Assembly (NCBI RefSeq): GCF_004959925.1
Contig: NZ_SPUW01000002.1
Span: 434,001-498,000, forward strand
From: Pseudooceanicola onchidii
GTDB lineage: Bacteria; Pseudomonadota; Alphaproteobacteria; Rhodobacterales; Rhodobacteraceae
Length of the DNA: 64,000 bases
Direction: 5' to 3'
Position 1 is the first letter of the stretch. Each line of letters opens with the position of its first letter. The notes under the pieces were generated by a model, which had not been told where the DNA came from, did not search any database, and worked only from the letters and a program-made list of their open reading frames with translations. The position numbers were made by a program, and so were the translations under genes. Shown here one piece after another: positions 7,687 to 16,600 of the stretch.

Positions 7687-8556
7687 TTATTCCCGCACCA
7701 GCTTTTCGTAGCTTTGGACCATGTCCTTGGCCAGCGCGCCCACTTCGAAGTTGTAGGTGCCGATCTGGCCGACGGGGGTGACCTCGGCCGCGGTGCCGGT
7801 CAGCCAGCACTGTTCGAAGCTTTCCAGCTCTTCCGGCATGATGTGGCGTTCGTGGACCTTGATCTGCTTGTCTTCCAGCATGCCGATCACCGTCTGGCGG
7901 GTCAGCCCGTTGAGGAAGCAGTCAGGCTTGGGCGTGTGCACTTCGCCGTCCTTGACGAAGAAGATGTTGGCGCCGGTCGCTTCGGCCACGTAGCCGCGGT
8001 AATCCATGAAGAGCGCGTCCGAGCAGCCCTTGGCCTCGGCCTCGTGCTTGGACATGGTGCAGATCATGTAAAGACCGGCGGCCTTGGCGTGCACGGGGAT
8101 GGTCTCGGGCGAGGGGCGCTTCCATTTCGCGATGTCGAGCTTGGCACCCTTCATCTTGGCGTCGCCGTAGTAGTTGCCCCATTCCCAGCCTGCGATGGCC
8201 AGGCGGACGGGGTTGCGGCGGGCGCTGACCCCCATGTCTTCCCCGGCACCGCGCCAGGCGACCGCGCGCACATAGGCGTCGGTCCAGCCGTTGGCTTCCA
8301 GCATGGAGTATTTCGCGGCTTCGATTTCCTCGACCGTGTAGGGGATCTCGAAATCCAGCCACTGGGCGGATTTCTTCAGCCGTTCGGAATGCTGCACGCC
8401 CTTGAAGATCTTGCCGTTGTAGCAGCGTTCGCCTTCGAACACGGAGGACGCGTAGTGCAGGCCGTGGGTCAGCAGGTGGACGTTGGCATCCCGCCATTCG
8501 ACCAGTTTGCCGTCCATCCAGATCTTGCCGTCGCGATCGTCGTAAGCGCCTTCCAT
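7687..8556 (-). CDS. ilvE: Branched-chain amino acid aminotransferase
   Basis: Fold-type IV PLP transaminase (289 aa) for the last step of Val, Leu and Ile synthesis and the first step of their breakdown. Visible are the entry motif HGLHYASSVFEGERCY, the SKHEAEAKG segment with the PLP lysine, and the family stretch GYVAEATGANIFFV followed by LNGLTRQTVI. The start at 8556 is chosen because AAAGGTGAGG lies just upstream and the protein then has the usual length near 289; an in-frame codon at 8604 would fall inside the leader. The leader holds two copies of a GCGCAACAAA motif, and the promoter is back-to-back with that of petP. Confidence 0.94.
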   Translation of the reverse strand: MEGAYDDRDGKIWMDGKLVEWRDANVHLLTHGLHYASSVFEGERCYNGKIFKGVQHSERLKKSAQWLDFEIPYTVEEIEAAKYSMLEANGWTDAYVRAVAWRGAGEDMGVSARRNPVRLAIAGWEWGNYYGDAKMKGAKLDIAKWKRPSPETIPVHAKAAGLYMICTMSKHEAEAKGCSDALFMDYRGYVAEATGANIFFVKDGEVHTPKPDCFLNGLTRQTVIGMLEDKQIKVHERHIMPEELESFEQCWLTGTAAEVTPVGQIGTYNFEVGALAKDMVQSYEKLVRE

Positions 8557-8627
8557 CTTCCTCACCTTTCCATTTGTTGCGCTTGAAATGGCCGATCTGG
8601 ACATTTTGTTGCGCCTAAACTGCCGAC

Positions 8628-8656
8628 TCGCTAACAGTTGGTCCTTGGAATGTCAA
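8628..8656 (-). promoter_or_regulatory. Candidate ilvE promoter
   Basis: On the minus strand TTGACA (8656-8651) and TAGCGA (8633-8628) are 17 bases apart. Predicted transcription starts near 8621, giving a leader of about 65 bases that contains the motif GCGCAACAAA twice (cores at 8606-8614 and 8574-8582, 32 bases apart). Confidence 0.55.
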
Positions 8657-8673
8657 CAAGGCTGACGTAATGT
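8645..8673 (+). promoter_or_regulatory. Candidate petP promoter
   Basis: TTGGAA (8645-8650) and TAATGT (8668-8673) are 17 bases apart. The -35 box directly abuts the -35 box of the oppositely directed ilvE promoter, so the two polymerases cannot bind together. Confidence 0.5.
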
Positions 8674-8708
8674 GGCCGGAAACGTGATCCTGACCGCCGG
8701 GGGAAAGA

Positions 8709-9200
8709 ATGAGCGACACCCACACAGGCGAGAGCCTTCTGTTTCTGACCGACGAACAGCTGCGGCAGGGGATCGAGGGAATGTTCTTTGCGTACCGGGG
8801 GTTTACGGCGGCGCCTGACCAGATCCTCGAAGGGATTTCCTATGGCCGGGCGCATCACCGGGCGTTGCATTTCATCAGCCGGTCGCCGGGGATGAACGTG
8901 AACCGCCTGCTGGCGATCCTTGGCGTGACCAAGCAGTCCTTGAACCGGGTGCTGCGGACGCTGATCGACGATGGGCTGGTGGAAAGCCGGGTCGGCAAGG
9001 CCGACAAGCGTGAACGTCACCTCTACCTGACCGAAGACGGCGCTGCGCTTGAGACACAACTGTCCGAAGCGCAGCGGGCGCAGATGCGCGCGGCCTATCG
9101 CAAGGCTGGGCCCGAGGCGGTCGCGGGCTTCCGTACGGTGCTGGAGGCGATGATGGACCCGGAGCTGCGACGGCTATATACCGCCCTGAGGGAGGGGTGA
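8709..9200 (+). CDS. petP: PetP-like MarR-family regulator
   Basis: A 163-residue winged-helix MarR protein: HHRALHFISRSPGMNVNRLL, then the recognition helix ILGVTKQSLNRVLRTLIDDG and the wing VGKADKRERHLYLTE. It is followed immediately by an OmpR-type response regulator (TGA at 9198-9200, next start at 9203). That pairing and the sequence type match petP-petR, first described next to the cytochrome bc1 genes of Rhodobacter capsulatus, where petR is needed for growth. Here the pet (fbc) structural genes are not adjacent. GGGGGAAAG precedes the ATG. The name rests on synteny and recognition, not on an alignment. Confidence 0.8.
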   Translation: MSDTHTGESLLFLTDEQLRQGIEGMFFAYRGFTAAPDQILEGISYGRAHHRALHFISRSPGMNVNRLLAILGVTKQSLNRVLRTLIDDGLVESRVGKADKRERHLYLTEDGAALETQLSEAQRAQMRAAYRKAGPEAVAGFRTVLEAMMDPELRRLYTALREG

Positions 9201-9202
9201 GC

Positions 9203-9913
9203 TTGTCCGATCCGATGCCGCATCTGCTGATCGTCGACGACGACGAACGGATCCGCGACCTGCTGGCGCGGTATCTGAAGAAAAGCGGTTTCCTTGTCTC
9301 GGCTGCCCGCGACGCGGCCCATGCGCGGCGACTGCTGGCGGGGCTGGAGTTTGACCTGATCGTGCTGGACGTGATGATGCCGGGCGAGGATGGTCTGTCG
9401 CTGACCCGGTCGCTGCGCGAGGGGATGAGCACGCCGATCCTTCTGCTGACCGCGCGGGACGAGACGAGCGACCGGATCGCGGGGCTTGAGGCCGGGGCGG
9501 ACGATTACCTGGCCAAGCCGTTCGAACCCAAGGAATTGCTGCTGCGGATCAACGCCATCCTGCGCCGTATGCCCGAGCCGCAGCCGGAAAAGGTCGCGCC
9601 CAAGGTGCTGACCATGGGCGAGGTCCGGTATGACATCGACCGGGGTGAAATGTTCGACGCGGGCGATCCGGTCCGCCTGACCGGGACCGAGGTGCAGCTG
9701 ATGCGCATCTTTGCCGCCAATCCCGGAGAGCCGCTGTCGCGCACCCGCTTGGTCGAGGAACTGGGGCGGGGTGCCGGCAAGGATGGGCAGGCGCAGGAAC
9801 GTGCGGTGGACGTCCAGATCACCCGGCTGCGCCGCAAGATCGAAGCCGACCCGAAACAGCCCCGCTATCTTCAGACCGTGCGCGGCGAAGGCTACATGCT
9901 GGTGCACGACTGA
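9203..9913 (+). CDS. petR: PetR-like OmpR-family response regulator
   Basis: A 236-residue cytoplasmic DNA-binding regulator. The receiver domain (about 1-120) has the acidic pocket IVDDDE, the phospho-accepting Asp in IVLDVMMPGEDG, LLLTARDE and the Lys in DDYLAKPFEPKE. The C-terminal winged helix (about 135-235) ends ITRLRRKIE...YLQTVRGEGYML. I choose TTG at 9203, seven bases after GGAGG (9191-9195); the GTG at 9197 would be too close to it. No histidine kinase lies nearby, so the cognate kinase is unknown. Its partner petP is directly upstream in the same transcript. Confidence 0.82.
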   Translation: MSDPMPHLLIVDDDERIRDLLARYLKKSGFLVSAARDAAHARRLLAGLEFDLIVLDVMMPGEDGLSLTRSLREGMSTPILLLTARDETSDRIAGLEAGADDYLAKPFEPKELLLRINAILRRMPEPQPEKVAPKVLTMGEVRYDIDRGEMFDAGDPVRLTGTEVQLMRIFAANPGEPLSRTRLVEELGRGAGKDGQAQERAVDVQITRLRRKIEADPKQPRYLQTVRGEGYMLVHD

Positions 9914-9937
9914 GCGCCCGACAGACCGGAGGACCCC

Positions 9938-10864
9938 ATGACCACTGCCCTGATCACCCATATCGATTGCCATGGTCACGTGACCCCCGACGGCCACCCC
10001 GAACAGGTGGCGCGCCTGCACGAGGTGCTCAAGGCGCTTGAGGGCAAGGACCTGATGCGGGTCGAGGCGCCCATGGGCGAGGATGCCGCGATCCTGCTGT
10101 GCCATCCGCAGGCGCATCTGGACCGGATCAAGGGCGCCGCGCCCTCGGACGGGACGGTGCAGCTGGATGCCGACACCTGGATGTCGCCGGGGTCGCTGAC
10201 CGCCGCCTATCGCGCAGTCGGCGGCGCGGTGCGGGCCGTCGACATGGTGATGTCGGGCGAGGTCGGCAATGCCTTCGTCGCCACCCGCCCGCCGGGGCAC
10301 CACGCCGAGAAAGAGGCGCCCATGGGGTTCTGCCTGTTCGGCAACGTCGCCATCGCAGCCCGTCACGCGCTTGAGGTCCACGGCCTCGACCGGGTGGCGA
10401 TCCTGGATTTCGACGTCCACCACGGCAACGGCACGCAGGATCTGCTGTGGGACGAAAGCCGGGCGCTCTTCATCTCGACCCACCAGATGCCGCTGTATCC
10501 GGGCACGGGGGCGCAGCATGAACGCGGCGCGCATGGGCAGATCACCAACATCCCGCTGTCGGCCGGAACCGACGGCGATCTGTACCGGAAACTGATGACC
10601 GGCCGGATCCTGCCGATGATCGAGAAGTTCGCGCCGCAGATGCTGTTCATCTCGGCCGGGTTCGATGCGCACAAGGACGATCCGCTGGCCTCGGTGTCGC
10701 TGGAAACCGAAGATTTCGCCTGGATCACGCGCGAATTGACCGCGCTGGCGGACCGGGTCTGCGACGGGCGGATCGTCTCCTGCCTCGAGGGGGGATACAA
10801 CCTTCCGGCCCTTGCGGCCTCGGCTTCGGTGCATGTCGACGAACTGATCGCCGCGGCGCGTTGA
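9938..10864 (+). CDS. Histone deacetylase-family (arginase/deacetylase fold) amidohydrolase
   Basis: A 308-residue zinc-dependent deacetylase of the AcuC/acetylpolyamine amidohydrolase class. Visible active-site motifs: RPPGHHAE with the tandem His charge-relay pair, DFDVHHGNGTQD with Asp and His zinc ligands, GFDAHKDDPLA with the second Asp ligand, and CLEGGYNLPAL with a GGY loop. There is no signal peptide. GGAGG precedes the ATG; petR ends 25 bases upstream, so the gene may share that transcript. Substrates in bacteria include acetylated polyamines and acetylated enzymes; none can be assigned here. Confidence 0.92.
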   Translation: MTTALITHIDCHGHVTPDGHPEQVARLHEVLKALEGKDLMRVEAPMGEDAAILLCHPQAHLDRIKGAAPSDGTVQLDADTWMSPGSLTAAYRAVGGAVRAVDMVMSGEVGNAFVATRPPGHHAEKEAPMGFCLFGNVAIAARHALEVHGLDRVAILDFDVHHGNGTQDLLWDESRALFISTHQMPLYPGTGAQHERGAHGQITNIPLSAGTDGDLYRKLMTGRILPMIEKFAPQMLFISAGFDAHKDDPLASVSLETEDFAWITRELTALADRVCDGRIVSCLEGGYNLPALAASASVHVDELIAAAR

Positions 10865-10919
10865 ACCCCGCCGCGCGCCGCACTATGGTGCGCCCGACCC
10901 GAGCCTGAGGAGCCGCGCG

Positions 10920-11165
10920 ATGAGCGATCAGAAACCCGTCGAAGAGATGACCTTTGAAGAGGCGATGCGCGAGCTTGAGCAGGTCGTCGGCCAGCTGGAG
11001 CGCGGCGACGTGCCGCTGGAACAGTCGATCAAGCTTTACGAACGCGGCGCGGCCCTGAAGAAGCGCTGCGAGGACCGCCTGAAGGCCGCCGAAGAGAAGG
11101 TCGAGGCGATCACCGCGGACGCCGATGGCACCGCCACGGGCACCCGGCCTGCCGCAGGGCTCTGA
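10920..11165 (+). CDS. xseB: Exodeoxyribonuclease VII small subunit
   Basis: An 81-residue acidic helical protein with the hallmark order FEEAMRELEQVVGQLERGDVPLEQSIKLYERG...LKKRCEDRLKAAEEKV. It binds the large subunit XseA to form the single-strand exonuclease that trims DNA in repair. GAGGAG lies upstream of the ATG. The next gene, ispA, starts one base after its stop; the xseB-ispA-dxs order is widespread in proteobacteria and supports the call. Confidence 0.95.
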   Translation: MSDQKPVEEMTFEEAMRELEQVVGQLERGDVPLEQSIKLYERGAALKKRCEDRLKAAEEKVEAITADADGTATGTRPAAGL

Positions 11166-11166
11166 C

Positions 11167-12027
11167 ATGTTCGAACGGCGGATTGCCGAGGTTGCGGCGG
11201 ATGTGACCGCCCGGCTGGATGCTGCCCTGGCCCCGATGGACGGGCGGATCGGCGATGCGATGCGTCATGCGTCCTCGGGCGGGAAGCGGCTGCGGGCGTT
11301 CCTGGTCTGTGAGGGGGCGGCGCTGCACGGGGTGGACCCAAGCGCGGCCCTGGATGCGGCGGCGGCGATCGAGGCGATGCACGCCTATTCGCTGGTGCAT
11401 GACGACCTGCCCTGCATGGACGACGACGACCTGCGCCGGGGTCTGCCGACCGTGCATGTGAAATGGGACGAGGCGACGGCCGTGCTGGTCGGTGACGCGC
11501 TGCAGACGCTGACCTTCGATCTGCTGGCGCATATGCCGCTGGCCGCCGACCGGGTTGTCGCCTTGACCGCCGGGATGGCGCGGGCCGCGGGCGGGCAGGG
11601 CATGGTGCAGGGGCAGGCGATGGACATCGCCGCCGAAACTGCGCCGGTGCCGCTGACCCTGCCGCAGATCACCGACCTTCAGGCCAAGAAGACCGGCGCG
11701 CTGATCGAATGGTCGGCGCAGGCCGGGCCGGTCATGGCGGGGGACGACACGGCGGCGCTTGGCGCCTATGCCCGCGCGCTTGGCCTTGCCTTCCAGATCG
11801 CCGACGACATCCTGGATGTCGAAGGGGACGAGGCCGAGACCGGCAAAAGGCTGCGCAAGGATGGTGAGGCCGGCAAGGCGACCTTCGTGTCACTGCTGGG
11901 ACTTGATGGGGCCAAGGCCGAAGCCGACCGCTTGGTGACCTCGGCCTGTGACGCCCTATCTGTCTATGGCAAGGACGCCGAATGCTTGCGAGAGGCGGCC
12001 CGCTTCGTTATCTCGCGGCAAAGCTAG
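11167..12027 (+). CDS. ispA: Polyprenyl synthetase, farnesyl/geranyl diphosphate synthase
   Basis: Class I trans-prenyltransferase of 286 aa, condensing isopentenyl diphosphate with allylic diphosphates in the cytoplasm. Visible are GGKRLR, the first Asp-rich motif [14 protein letters not shown] (DDx4D type), GDALQTL, the KTGALIEWS segment and the second Asp-rich motif [13 protein letters not shown]. It has the type II bacterial FPP synthase layout. The ATG at 11167 is one base after the xseB stop. Its product feeds quinones, undecaprenyl phosphate and carotenoids; dxs follows 19 bases later. Confidence 0.95.
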   Translation: MFERRIAEVAADVTARLDAALAPMDGRIGDAMRHASSGGKRLRAFLVCEGAALHGVDPSAALDAAAAIEAMHAYSLVHDDLPCMDDDDLRRGLPTVHVKWDEATAVLVGDALQTLTFDLLAHMPLAADRVVALTAGMARAAGGQGMVQGQAMDIAAETAPVPLTLPQITDLQAKKTGALIEWSAQAGPVMAGDDTAALGAYARALGLAFQIADDILDVEGDEAETGKRLRKDGEAGKATFVSLLGLDGAKAEADRLVTSACDALSVYGKDAECLREAARFVISRQS

Positions 12028-12046
12028 CGGCGCCCGGGAGGGCAGG

Positions 12047-13972
12047 ATGAGCCAGAAACCCGATACCCCCCTGCTGGACACGGTCCAGAGCCCGGCGGAC
12101 CTCAAGCGGTTCTCGGACGCCGAATTGCGCCAGGTCGCGCACGAGCTGCGGGCCGAAACCATCGCCGCCGTGTCGGAAACCGGCGGCCACCTTGGCGCGG
12201 GCCTGGGCGTGGTCGAACTGACCGTCGCGTTGCATGCCCTGTGGGACGCGCCCCGCGACAAGATCATCTGGGACGTCAGCCATCAAAGCTATCCGCACAA
12301 GATCCTGACCGGACGCCGCGACCGCATCCGCACGATCCGTCAGAAGGGCGGGCTGTCGGGGTTCACCAAGCGGTCCGAGTCGCCCTACGACCCCTTTGGT
12401 GCCGCGCACAGTTCAACCTCGATCTCGGCCGCGCTCGGCTTTGCCGCGGCGCGCGATCTGGGCGGCACCCCGCCCGAGGGTCTGGGCGACGCCATCGCCA
12501 TCATCGGCGACGGCGCCATGTCCGGCGGCATGGCGTTCGAGGCGATGAACAACGCGGGCCACCTGAAAAAGCGCCTGATCGTCATTCTGAACGACAACGA
12601 CATGTCGATTGCCCCGCCCGTGGGCGCCCTGTCGTCCTACCTGTCGCGCCTTTATGCGGGTGAGCCGTTCCAGGAGTTCAAGGCCGCCGCCAAGGGCGCG
12701 GTCAGCCTGCTGCCTTCGCCGTTCCAGGAAGGGGCGAAGCGCGCGAAAGAGATGCTCAAGGGCATGACCGTCGGCGGCACCCTGTTCGAAGAGCTGGGAT
12801 TTTCCTACATCGGCCCGATCGACGGGCACGACATGACCCAGCTGCTGCCGCTGCTGCGCACGGTCAAGGCGCGGGCTAATGGGCCGGTGCTGATCCACGT
12901 CCAGACCAAGAAGGGCAAGGGCTATGGCCCCGCCGAACAGGCCAAGGATGGCGGCCACGCCACGGCCAAGTTCGACCTCGTCTCGGGCAAGCAGCAGAAG
13001 GCGCCGTCGAACGCGCCCTCCTATACCTCGGTTTTCGGCAAGGAACTGGTGCGGCTGGCGGCGGAAGACCCCAAGGTTGTCGCCGTGACGGCGGCGATGC
13101 CGGATGGCACGGGGCTCAACCTCATGGCCGAACGCTATCCGTCGCGCACCTTCGACGTGGGTATCGCGGAACAGCATGGCGTGACCTTTGCCGCCGGTCT
13201 GGCGGCAGGCGGGATGAAGCCCTTCTGCGCGATCTATTCGACCTTCCTGCAGCGCGGCTATGACCAGGTGGTTCATGACGTGGCGATCCAGCGTCTGCCC
13301 GTCCGTTTCGCGATCGATCGCGCCGGGCTGGTGGGCGCGGATGGCGCGACCCATGCCGGATCTTTCGACATCGCCTACATGGCCAACCTGCCGGGCATGG
13401 TCGTCATGGCCGCCGCCGACGAGGCCGAGCTGAAGCACATGGTTGCCACGGCCCATGCCCACGACGATGGCCCGATCGCCTTCCGCTATCCACGCGGCGA
13501 AGGCGTGGGCGTCGAACTGCCCGAAAAGGGCACCCCGCTTGAGATCGGCAAGGGTCGCATGGTGCAAGACGGCGCGCGCGTCGCGATCCTGTCCTTCGGC
13601 ACCCGCCTGTCCGAAGTCATGACCGCCTCCGAGGCGCTCGAGGCCAAGGGCATCCGCCCGACGGTGGCCGACGCGCGATTTGCCAAGCCGCTGGACCGCG
13701 ACCTGATCCTGCAGCTGGCCGCCGATCACGAGGCGCTGATCACCATCGAGGAAGGCGCCATTGGCGGTTTCGGCAGCCATGTCGCGCAGCTTCTGTCCGA
13801 CGAAGGCATCTTCGATGCGGGGCTGAAGTTCCGGTCGATGGTCCTGCCGGACATCTTCATCGACCAGGCCAGCCCGGCGGACATGTACGCGGTGGCGGGC
13901 ATGAATGCCTCGGACATCGAAGCCAAGGTGCTGGATGTGCTGGGCGTCGCGCAGGTCAAGCGCAAGGCCTGA
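12047..13972 (+). CDS. dxs: 1-deoxy-D-xylulose-5-phosphate synthase
   Basis: Thiamine-diphosphate enzyme (641 aa) joining pyruvate and glyceraldehyde-3-phosphate in the first step of the MEP isoprenoid pathway. Visible: [31 protein letters not shown], the ThDP/Mg motif [18 protein letters not shown], the transketolase-type pyrimidine domain with [16 protein letters not shown], and the C-terminal domain with [15 protein letters not shown]. The start at 12047 follows AGGGCAGG and gives the normal length; the frame upstream overlaps ispA. It forms one unit with xseB and ispA, and ispH of the same pathway lies at 59.6 kb. Confidence 0.97.
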   Translation: MSQKPDTPLLDTVQSPADLKRFSDAELRQVAHELRAETIAAVSETGGHLGAGLGVVELTVALHALWDAPRDKIIWDVSHQSYPHKILTGRRDRIRTIRQKGGLSGFTKRSESPYDPFGAAHSSTSISAALGFAAARDLGGTPPEGLGDAIAIIGDGAMSGGMAFEAMNNAGHLKKRLIVILNDNDMSIAPPVGALSSYLSRLYAGEPFQEFKAAAKGAVSLLPSPFQEGAKRAKEMLKGMTVGGTLFEELGFSYIGPIDGHDMTQLLPLLRTVKARANGPVLIHVQTKKGKGYGPAEQAKDGGHATAKFDLVSGKQQKAPSNAPSYTSVFGKELVRLAAEDPKVVAVTAAMPDGTGLNLMAERYPSRTFDVGIAEQHGVTFAAGLAAGGMKPFCAIYSTFLQRGYDQVVHDVAIQRLPVRFAIDRAGLVGADGATHAGSFDIAYMANLPGMVVMAAADEAELKHMVATAHAHDDGPIAFRYPRGEGVGVELPEKGTPLEIGKGRMVQDGARVAILSFGTRLSEVMTASEALEAKGIRPTVADARFAKPLDRDLILQLAADHEALITIEEGAIGGFGSHVAQLLSDEGIFDAGLKFRSMVLPDIFIDQASPADMYAVAGMNASDIEAKVLDVLGVAQVKRKA

Positions 13973-13977
13973 CCGGC

Positions 13978-14040
13978 TTCTTCTGGTTGCAAATACCTCG
14001 GGGTGAATTGGCCGCAGGCCAAGAGGGGCAGCGCCCCTCA
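13978..14040 (+). repeat. Dispersed two-hairpin intergenic repeat, copy A
   Basis: A CTTCTGG...AAATACCTCGGGG head is followed by hairpin TTGGCC-GCA-GGCCAA (14008-14022) and hairpin GAGGGGC-AGC-GCCCCTC (14023-14039). The same head and hairpin order recur at 47431-47489 and, inverted, at 25717-25777 and 40151-40196. The stop codon of the convergent exoD gene (14038-14040) lies in this copy. Confidence 0.8.
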
Positions 14041-14682
14041 GCCGCCCGCTGCGGTCGTCAGCAGCCACAGGACCAGCGTGGCGCTGGCGGCTGTCTGGGC
14101 GTAGCCCAGCACGATGAACAGCCCGTCGCGCGCCAGCAATCCGATCGAGAACATCGAGATCGCGCCGGCGAAGATCGAGGTCACCATCGGCAGCACCTCG
14201 AGAAAGGGGATCACTGAACAGATCGCCACGATGGTCAGCAGTGTCGCGATGTTCGCGGGCCGGGATACCAGCATCGTCAGGCGTTTGTGGGTGCGGTTGT
14301 CGATCCAGCGGCAGGGCTTGCGCAGCCAGCTGACCGCTTTCTTCAGACGATGTGTCGCAATTTTCCGACGCTTCAGGAATTCGGGAAGCCAAACGTGGCG
14401 CCGCCCCAGAAGCTTCTGCAGCGTGACCAGCAGCATGAAGGTCGCGCCAATGGTGGGCAGGCCAAAGATCCCCGACAGCGGCGACACGAGGATCAGCGCG
14501 GGGACAAGGATCATCGGGGCGAAGGACCGCACGCCGATTTCTTCCAGGATCTCGCGGATGGTCACGGTGTCGCCCGTTCCGGCGTCGTCCAGCGCGTCAA
14601 GGATGTCGGAAAGGCTGCGGATCGACTCGGGCGGGCCAAGGCGGTGCGGCGTGGGGGGCTGGGTCATGGCCATCGTGCTCAT
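14038..14682 (-). CDS. Exopolysaccharide synthesis protein ExoD family
   Basis: A 214-residue inner-membrane protein of the ExoD family. A soluble N-terminus (SLSDILDALDD...TIREILEEIG) leads into helices starting PMILVPALILVSPLSGIFG, then LPTIGATFMLLVTLQKLLG and more hydrophobic segments near the C-terminus. ExoD affects exopolysaccharide production and alkaline tolerance in Sinorhizobium; the molecular activity is not known. It is the last gene of a minus-strand envelope cluster. The end of the gene overlaps a dispersed repeat. Confidence 0.85.
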   Translation of the reverse strand: MSTMAMTQPPTPHRLGPPESIRSLSDILDALDDAGTGDTVTIREILEEIGVRSFAPMILVPALILVSPLSGIFGLPTIGATFMLLVTLQKLLGRRHVWLPEFLKRRKIATHRLKKAVSWLRKPCRWIDNRTHKRLTMLVSRPANIATLLTIVAICSVIPFLEVLPMVTSIFAGAISMFSIGLLARDGLFIVLGYAQTAASATLVLWLLTTAAGG

Positions 14683-14730
14683 ACCCGGGTAACGCCTGAT
14701 GCGGTCATCGGGTTCAGCCCTTCCATCGCT

Positions 14731-15585
14731 TTATTCTGTCTCGCGGGTCAGCAGATCTGCCAGCCCTTCCCGATAGGTGGGGTATTTCAGCGTGACGTCC
14801 AGATCCCGCTTGATGCGATCGTTCCGGACCCGCTTGCTTTCGGCATAAAAACTCCGGGCCATGGGGGTCATCTCGGCGGTGGCAAAGTCCTCCTCGGGGG
14901 GCAGGGGGCGACCAAGAAGGGCGGCGGCGTGGGCGATGACGTCCTGTGGCGGGGCCGGGTCGTCGTCACACAGGTTGTAGACCGCACCCGGATCGGGCCG
15001 CGCGATCGATGCGGCGAGGGTCTGGGCGATGTCTTCGACGTGGATGCGCGAAAAGACCTGGCCGGGTTTCACGATGCGGCGGGCGGTGCCGTTGCGCACC
15101 TTGGCAAAGGGGCCGCGTCCGGGGCCGTAGATGCCGGCAAGGCGGAAGATGTGCAGCGGCAGGCCGGGGATTGCCCGCCATTCGGCCTCGGCCGCGACAC
15201 GCCACTGCCCGCGCCGGGTCGAGGGGGTGAGGGGCGTGTCCTCGTCGACCCAGCCGCCCTGATGGTCGCCATAAACACCGGTGGTCGACAGATAGCCCGC
15301 CCAGTCGAGCCGCGGGGCGATTGCAGTGATCTGATCGCGCAGGTCCCGCAGCATCGGATCGCCCTCGGCATCCGGCCCGGCCGAAATCAGCAGGTGCGTC
15401 GCCACCGCCAGCGGGGCGGAGAGATCGCCGGGGGTGACATGCGGGATCACGCCTTCGGCCCGCAGCGCCTCGGCCTTGTCGGGTGACCGGGTGGTTCCAT
15501 GGATCGTCCAGCCGTCGGCCAGCAGAAGCGGAGCGAGCGCGCGGGCGGAATACCCGTGCCCGAGAGAGAGAAGCGTCTTTGTCAT
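14731..15585 (-). CDS. NAD(P)-binding SDR/epimerase-like protein (YeeZ type)
   Basis: A 284-residue extended-SDR protein. The N-terminus LLSLGHGYSARALAPLLLADG has the shape of a Rossmann glycine motif (GxGYxxxxL variant), and YLSTTGVYGDHQGGWVDEDTPL holds the catalytic Tyr region (TGVYG). RLAGIYGPGRGPFAKVRNG follows, then IHVEDIAQTL. The YeeZ-like branch has no settled function. I start at 15585, where the Rossmann strand begins, rather than at the open-frame codon at 15669, which would overlap the lpxK 3' end. The gap from lpxK is 31 bases, so they are probably cotranscribed. Confidence 0.83.
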   Translation of the reverse strand: MTKTLLSLGHGYSARALAPLLLADGWTIHGTTRSPDKAEALRAEGVIPHVTPGDLSAPLAVATHLLISAGPDAEGDPMLRDLRDQITAIAPRLDWAGYLSTTGVYGDHQGGWVDEDTPLTPSTRRGQWRVAAEAEWRAIPGLPLHIFRLAGIYGPGRGPFAKVRNGTARRIVKPGQVFSRIHVEDIAQTLAASIARPDPGAVYNLCDDDPAPPQDVIAHAAALLGRPLPPEEDFATAEMTPMARSFYAESKRVRNDRIKRDLDVTLKYPTYREGLADLLTRETE

Positions 15586-15616
15586 GCGGCAGAGTTGGCC
15601 CCGTGGCATCGCAGGG

Positions 15617-16600
15617 TCAAGCGGGGAAGAGCCGATCCAATGCCGCGACCAGCGCGGAGTCATCGTCAATACGCAAGCGTACGGGCAGCGTCAGCACCTT
15701 CTGTCGGAAGGCCGCAGGAAGGCGCGTCGCGTCCTTTTCGGTCGTGACAAGCTGGGCGCCAAGGCGGGCGGCGTCGGCTTCCAACCGCGTCATCAGCGCG
15801 GGTGTCAGGGGCTGGTGGTCTGTCAGCGGCTCGGCGTGCACAAGGGACGCGCCAAGGCCGCGCAGGGTGGCAAAGAATTTCTCTGGGTGGCCGATGCCCG
15901 CGAAGGCCAGGAACGGCGTTGCCGTCCAGTCCATCCCCGTCTGCAAGGGATCGAGAGAGGCCGTCAGATGGGGCAGGGGCATGGTGGGGTTGGCGGCGGC
16001 AAAGCTTTGCTGTGATTGAGGGTTTCCGATCGACAGGACCAGATCAGCCCGGGCCAGTCCGACCTCGACCGGTTCGCGCAGCGGGCCGGCGGGCAGGCAA
16101 AGCCGGTTGCCAAACCCCTTGGCCGCATCCACCGTGATGATCGACAGATCTTTGGCCAGCGCGGGGTTCTGAAACCCGTCATCCAAGATGATCGCCTGCG
16201 CCCCGGCGGCGACGGCGGCCTGCGCCCCGGCCAGCCTGTCGCGTGCGATCCACGCAGGCCCGAAGGCGGCCAGCAACAAAGGCTCATCTCCAACATCCGC
16301 TGCCGTATGGTTGCGTTCGTTGACCTGTATCGGGCCTTCCAGCGACCCGCCGTGGCCGCGTGACACGACATGCGCCGCGATGCCGCGCGACGACAGCCGC
16401 ATCATCAGGTCGATCACCGTCGGGGTCTTGCCCGTGCCGCCTGCGTTCAGGTTGCCGACACAGATCACCGGAACGCCGACGCGCTGCGGCGTGGTGCGGG
16501 CAAGCCTGCGCGCCGTGGCAGCGGCATAGAGCGCGCCAAGCGGGGACAGCAGGCGGGCGCGCAGCCCGGGCGGGTGGTACCAGAAGTCAGGGGCTTGCAT
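15617..16600 (-). CDS. lpxK: Tetraacyldisaccharide 4'-kinase
   Basis: A 327-residue inner-membrane-associated kinase that phosphorylates the 4' position of the lipid A disaccharide. The N-terminus [20 protein letters not shown] is the membrane-proximal helix region, followed by the P-loop [37 protein letters not shown], and the family signature [11 protein letters not shown]. The start at 16600 overlaps the end of the waaA-like gene by 14 bases, as expected for coupled genes. With that gene it forms the lipid A/Kdo part of the cluster. Confidence 0.95.
   Translation of the reverse strand: MQAPDFWYHPPGLRARLLSPLGALYAAATARRLARTTPQRVGVPVICVGNLNAGGTGKTPTVIDLMMRLSSRGIAAHVVSRGHGGSLEGPIQVNERNHTAADVGDEPLLLAAFGPAWIARDRLAGAQAAVAAGAQAIILDDGFQNPALAKDLSIITVDAAKGFGNRLCLPAGPLREPVEVGLARADLVLSIGNPQSQQSFAAANPTMPLPHLTASLDPLQTGMDWTATPFLAFAGIGHPEKFFATLRGLGASLVHAEPLTDHQPLTPALMTRLEADAARLGAQLVTTEKDATRLPAAFRQKVLTLPVRLRIDDDSALVAALDRLFPA

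Noticed and set aside
9938-10864. Linking the HDAC-like gene to the polyamine-type importer as one acetylpolyamine pathway
   Set aside because: They lie 3.4 kb apart with a terminator and several unrelated genes between them, so functional linkage is not supported.
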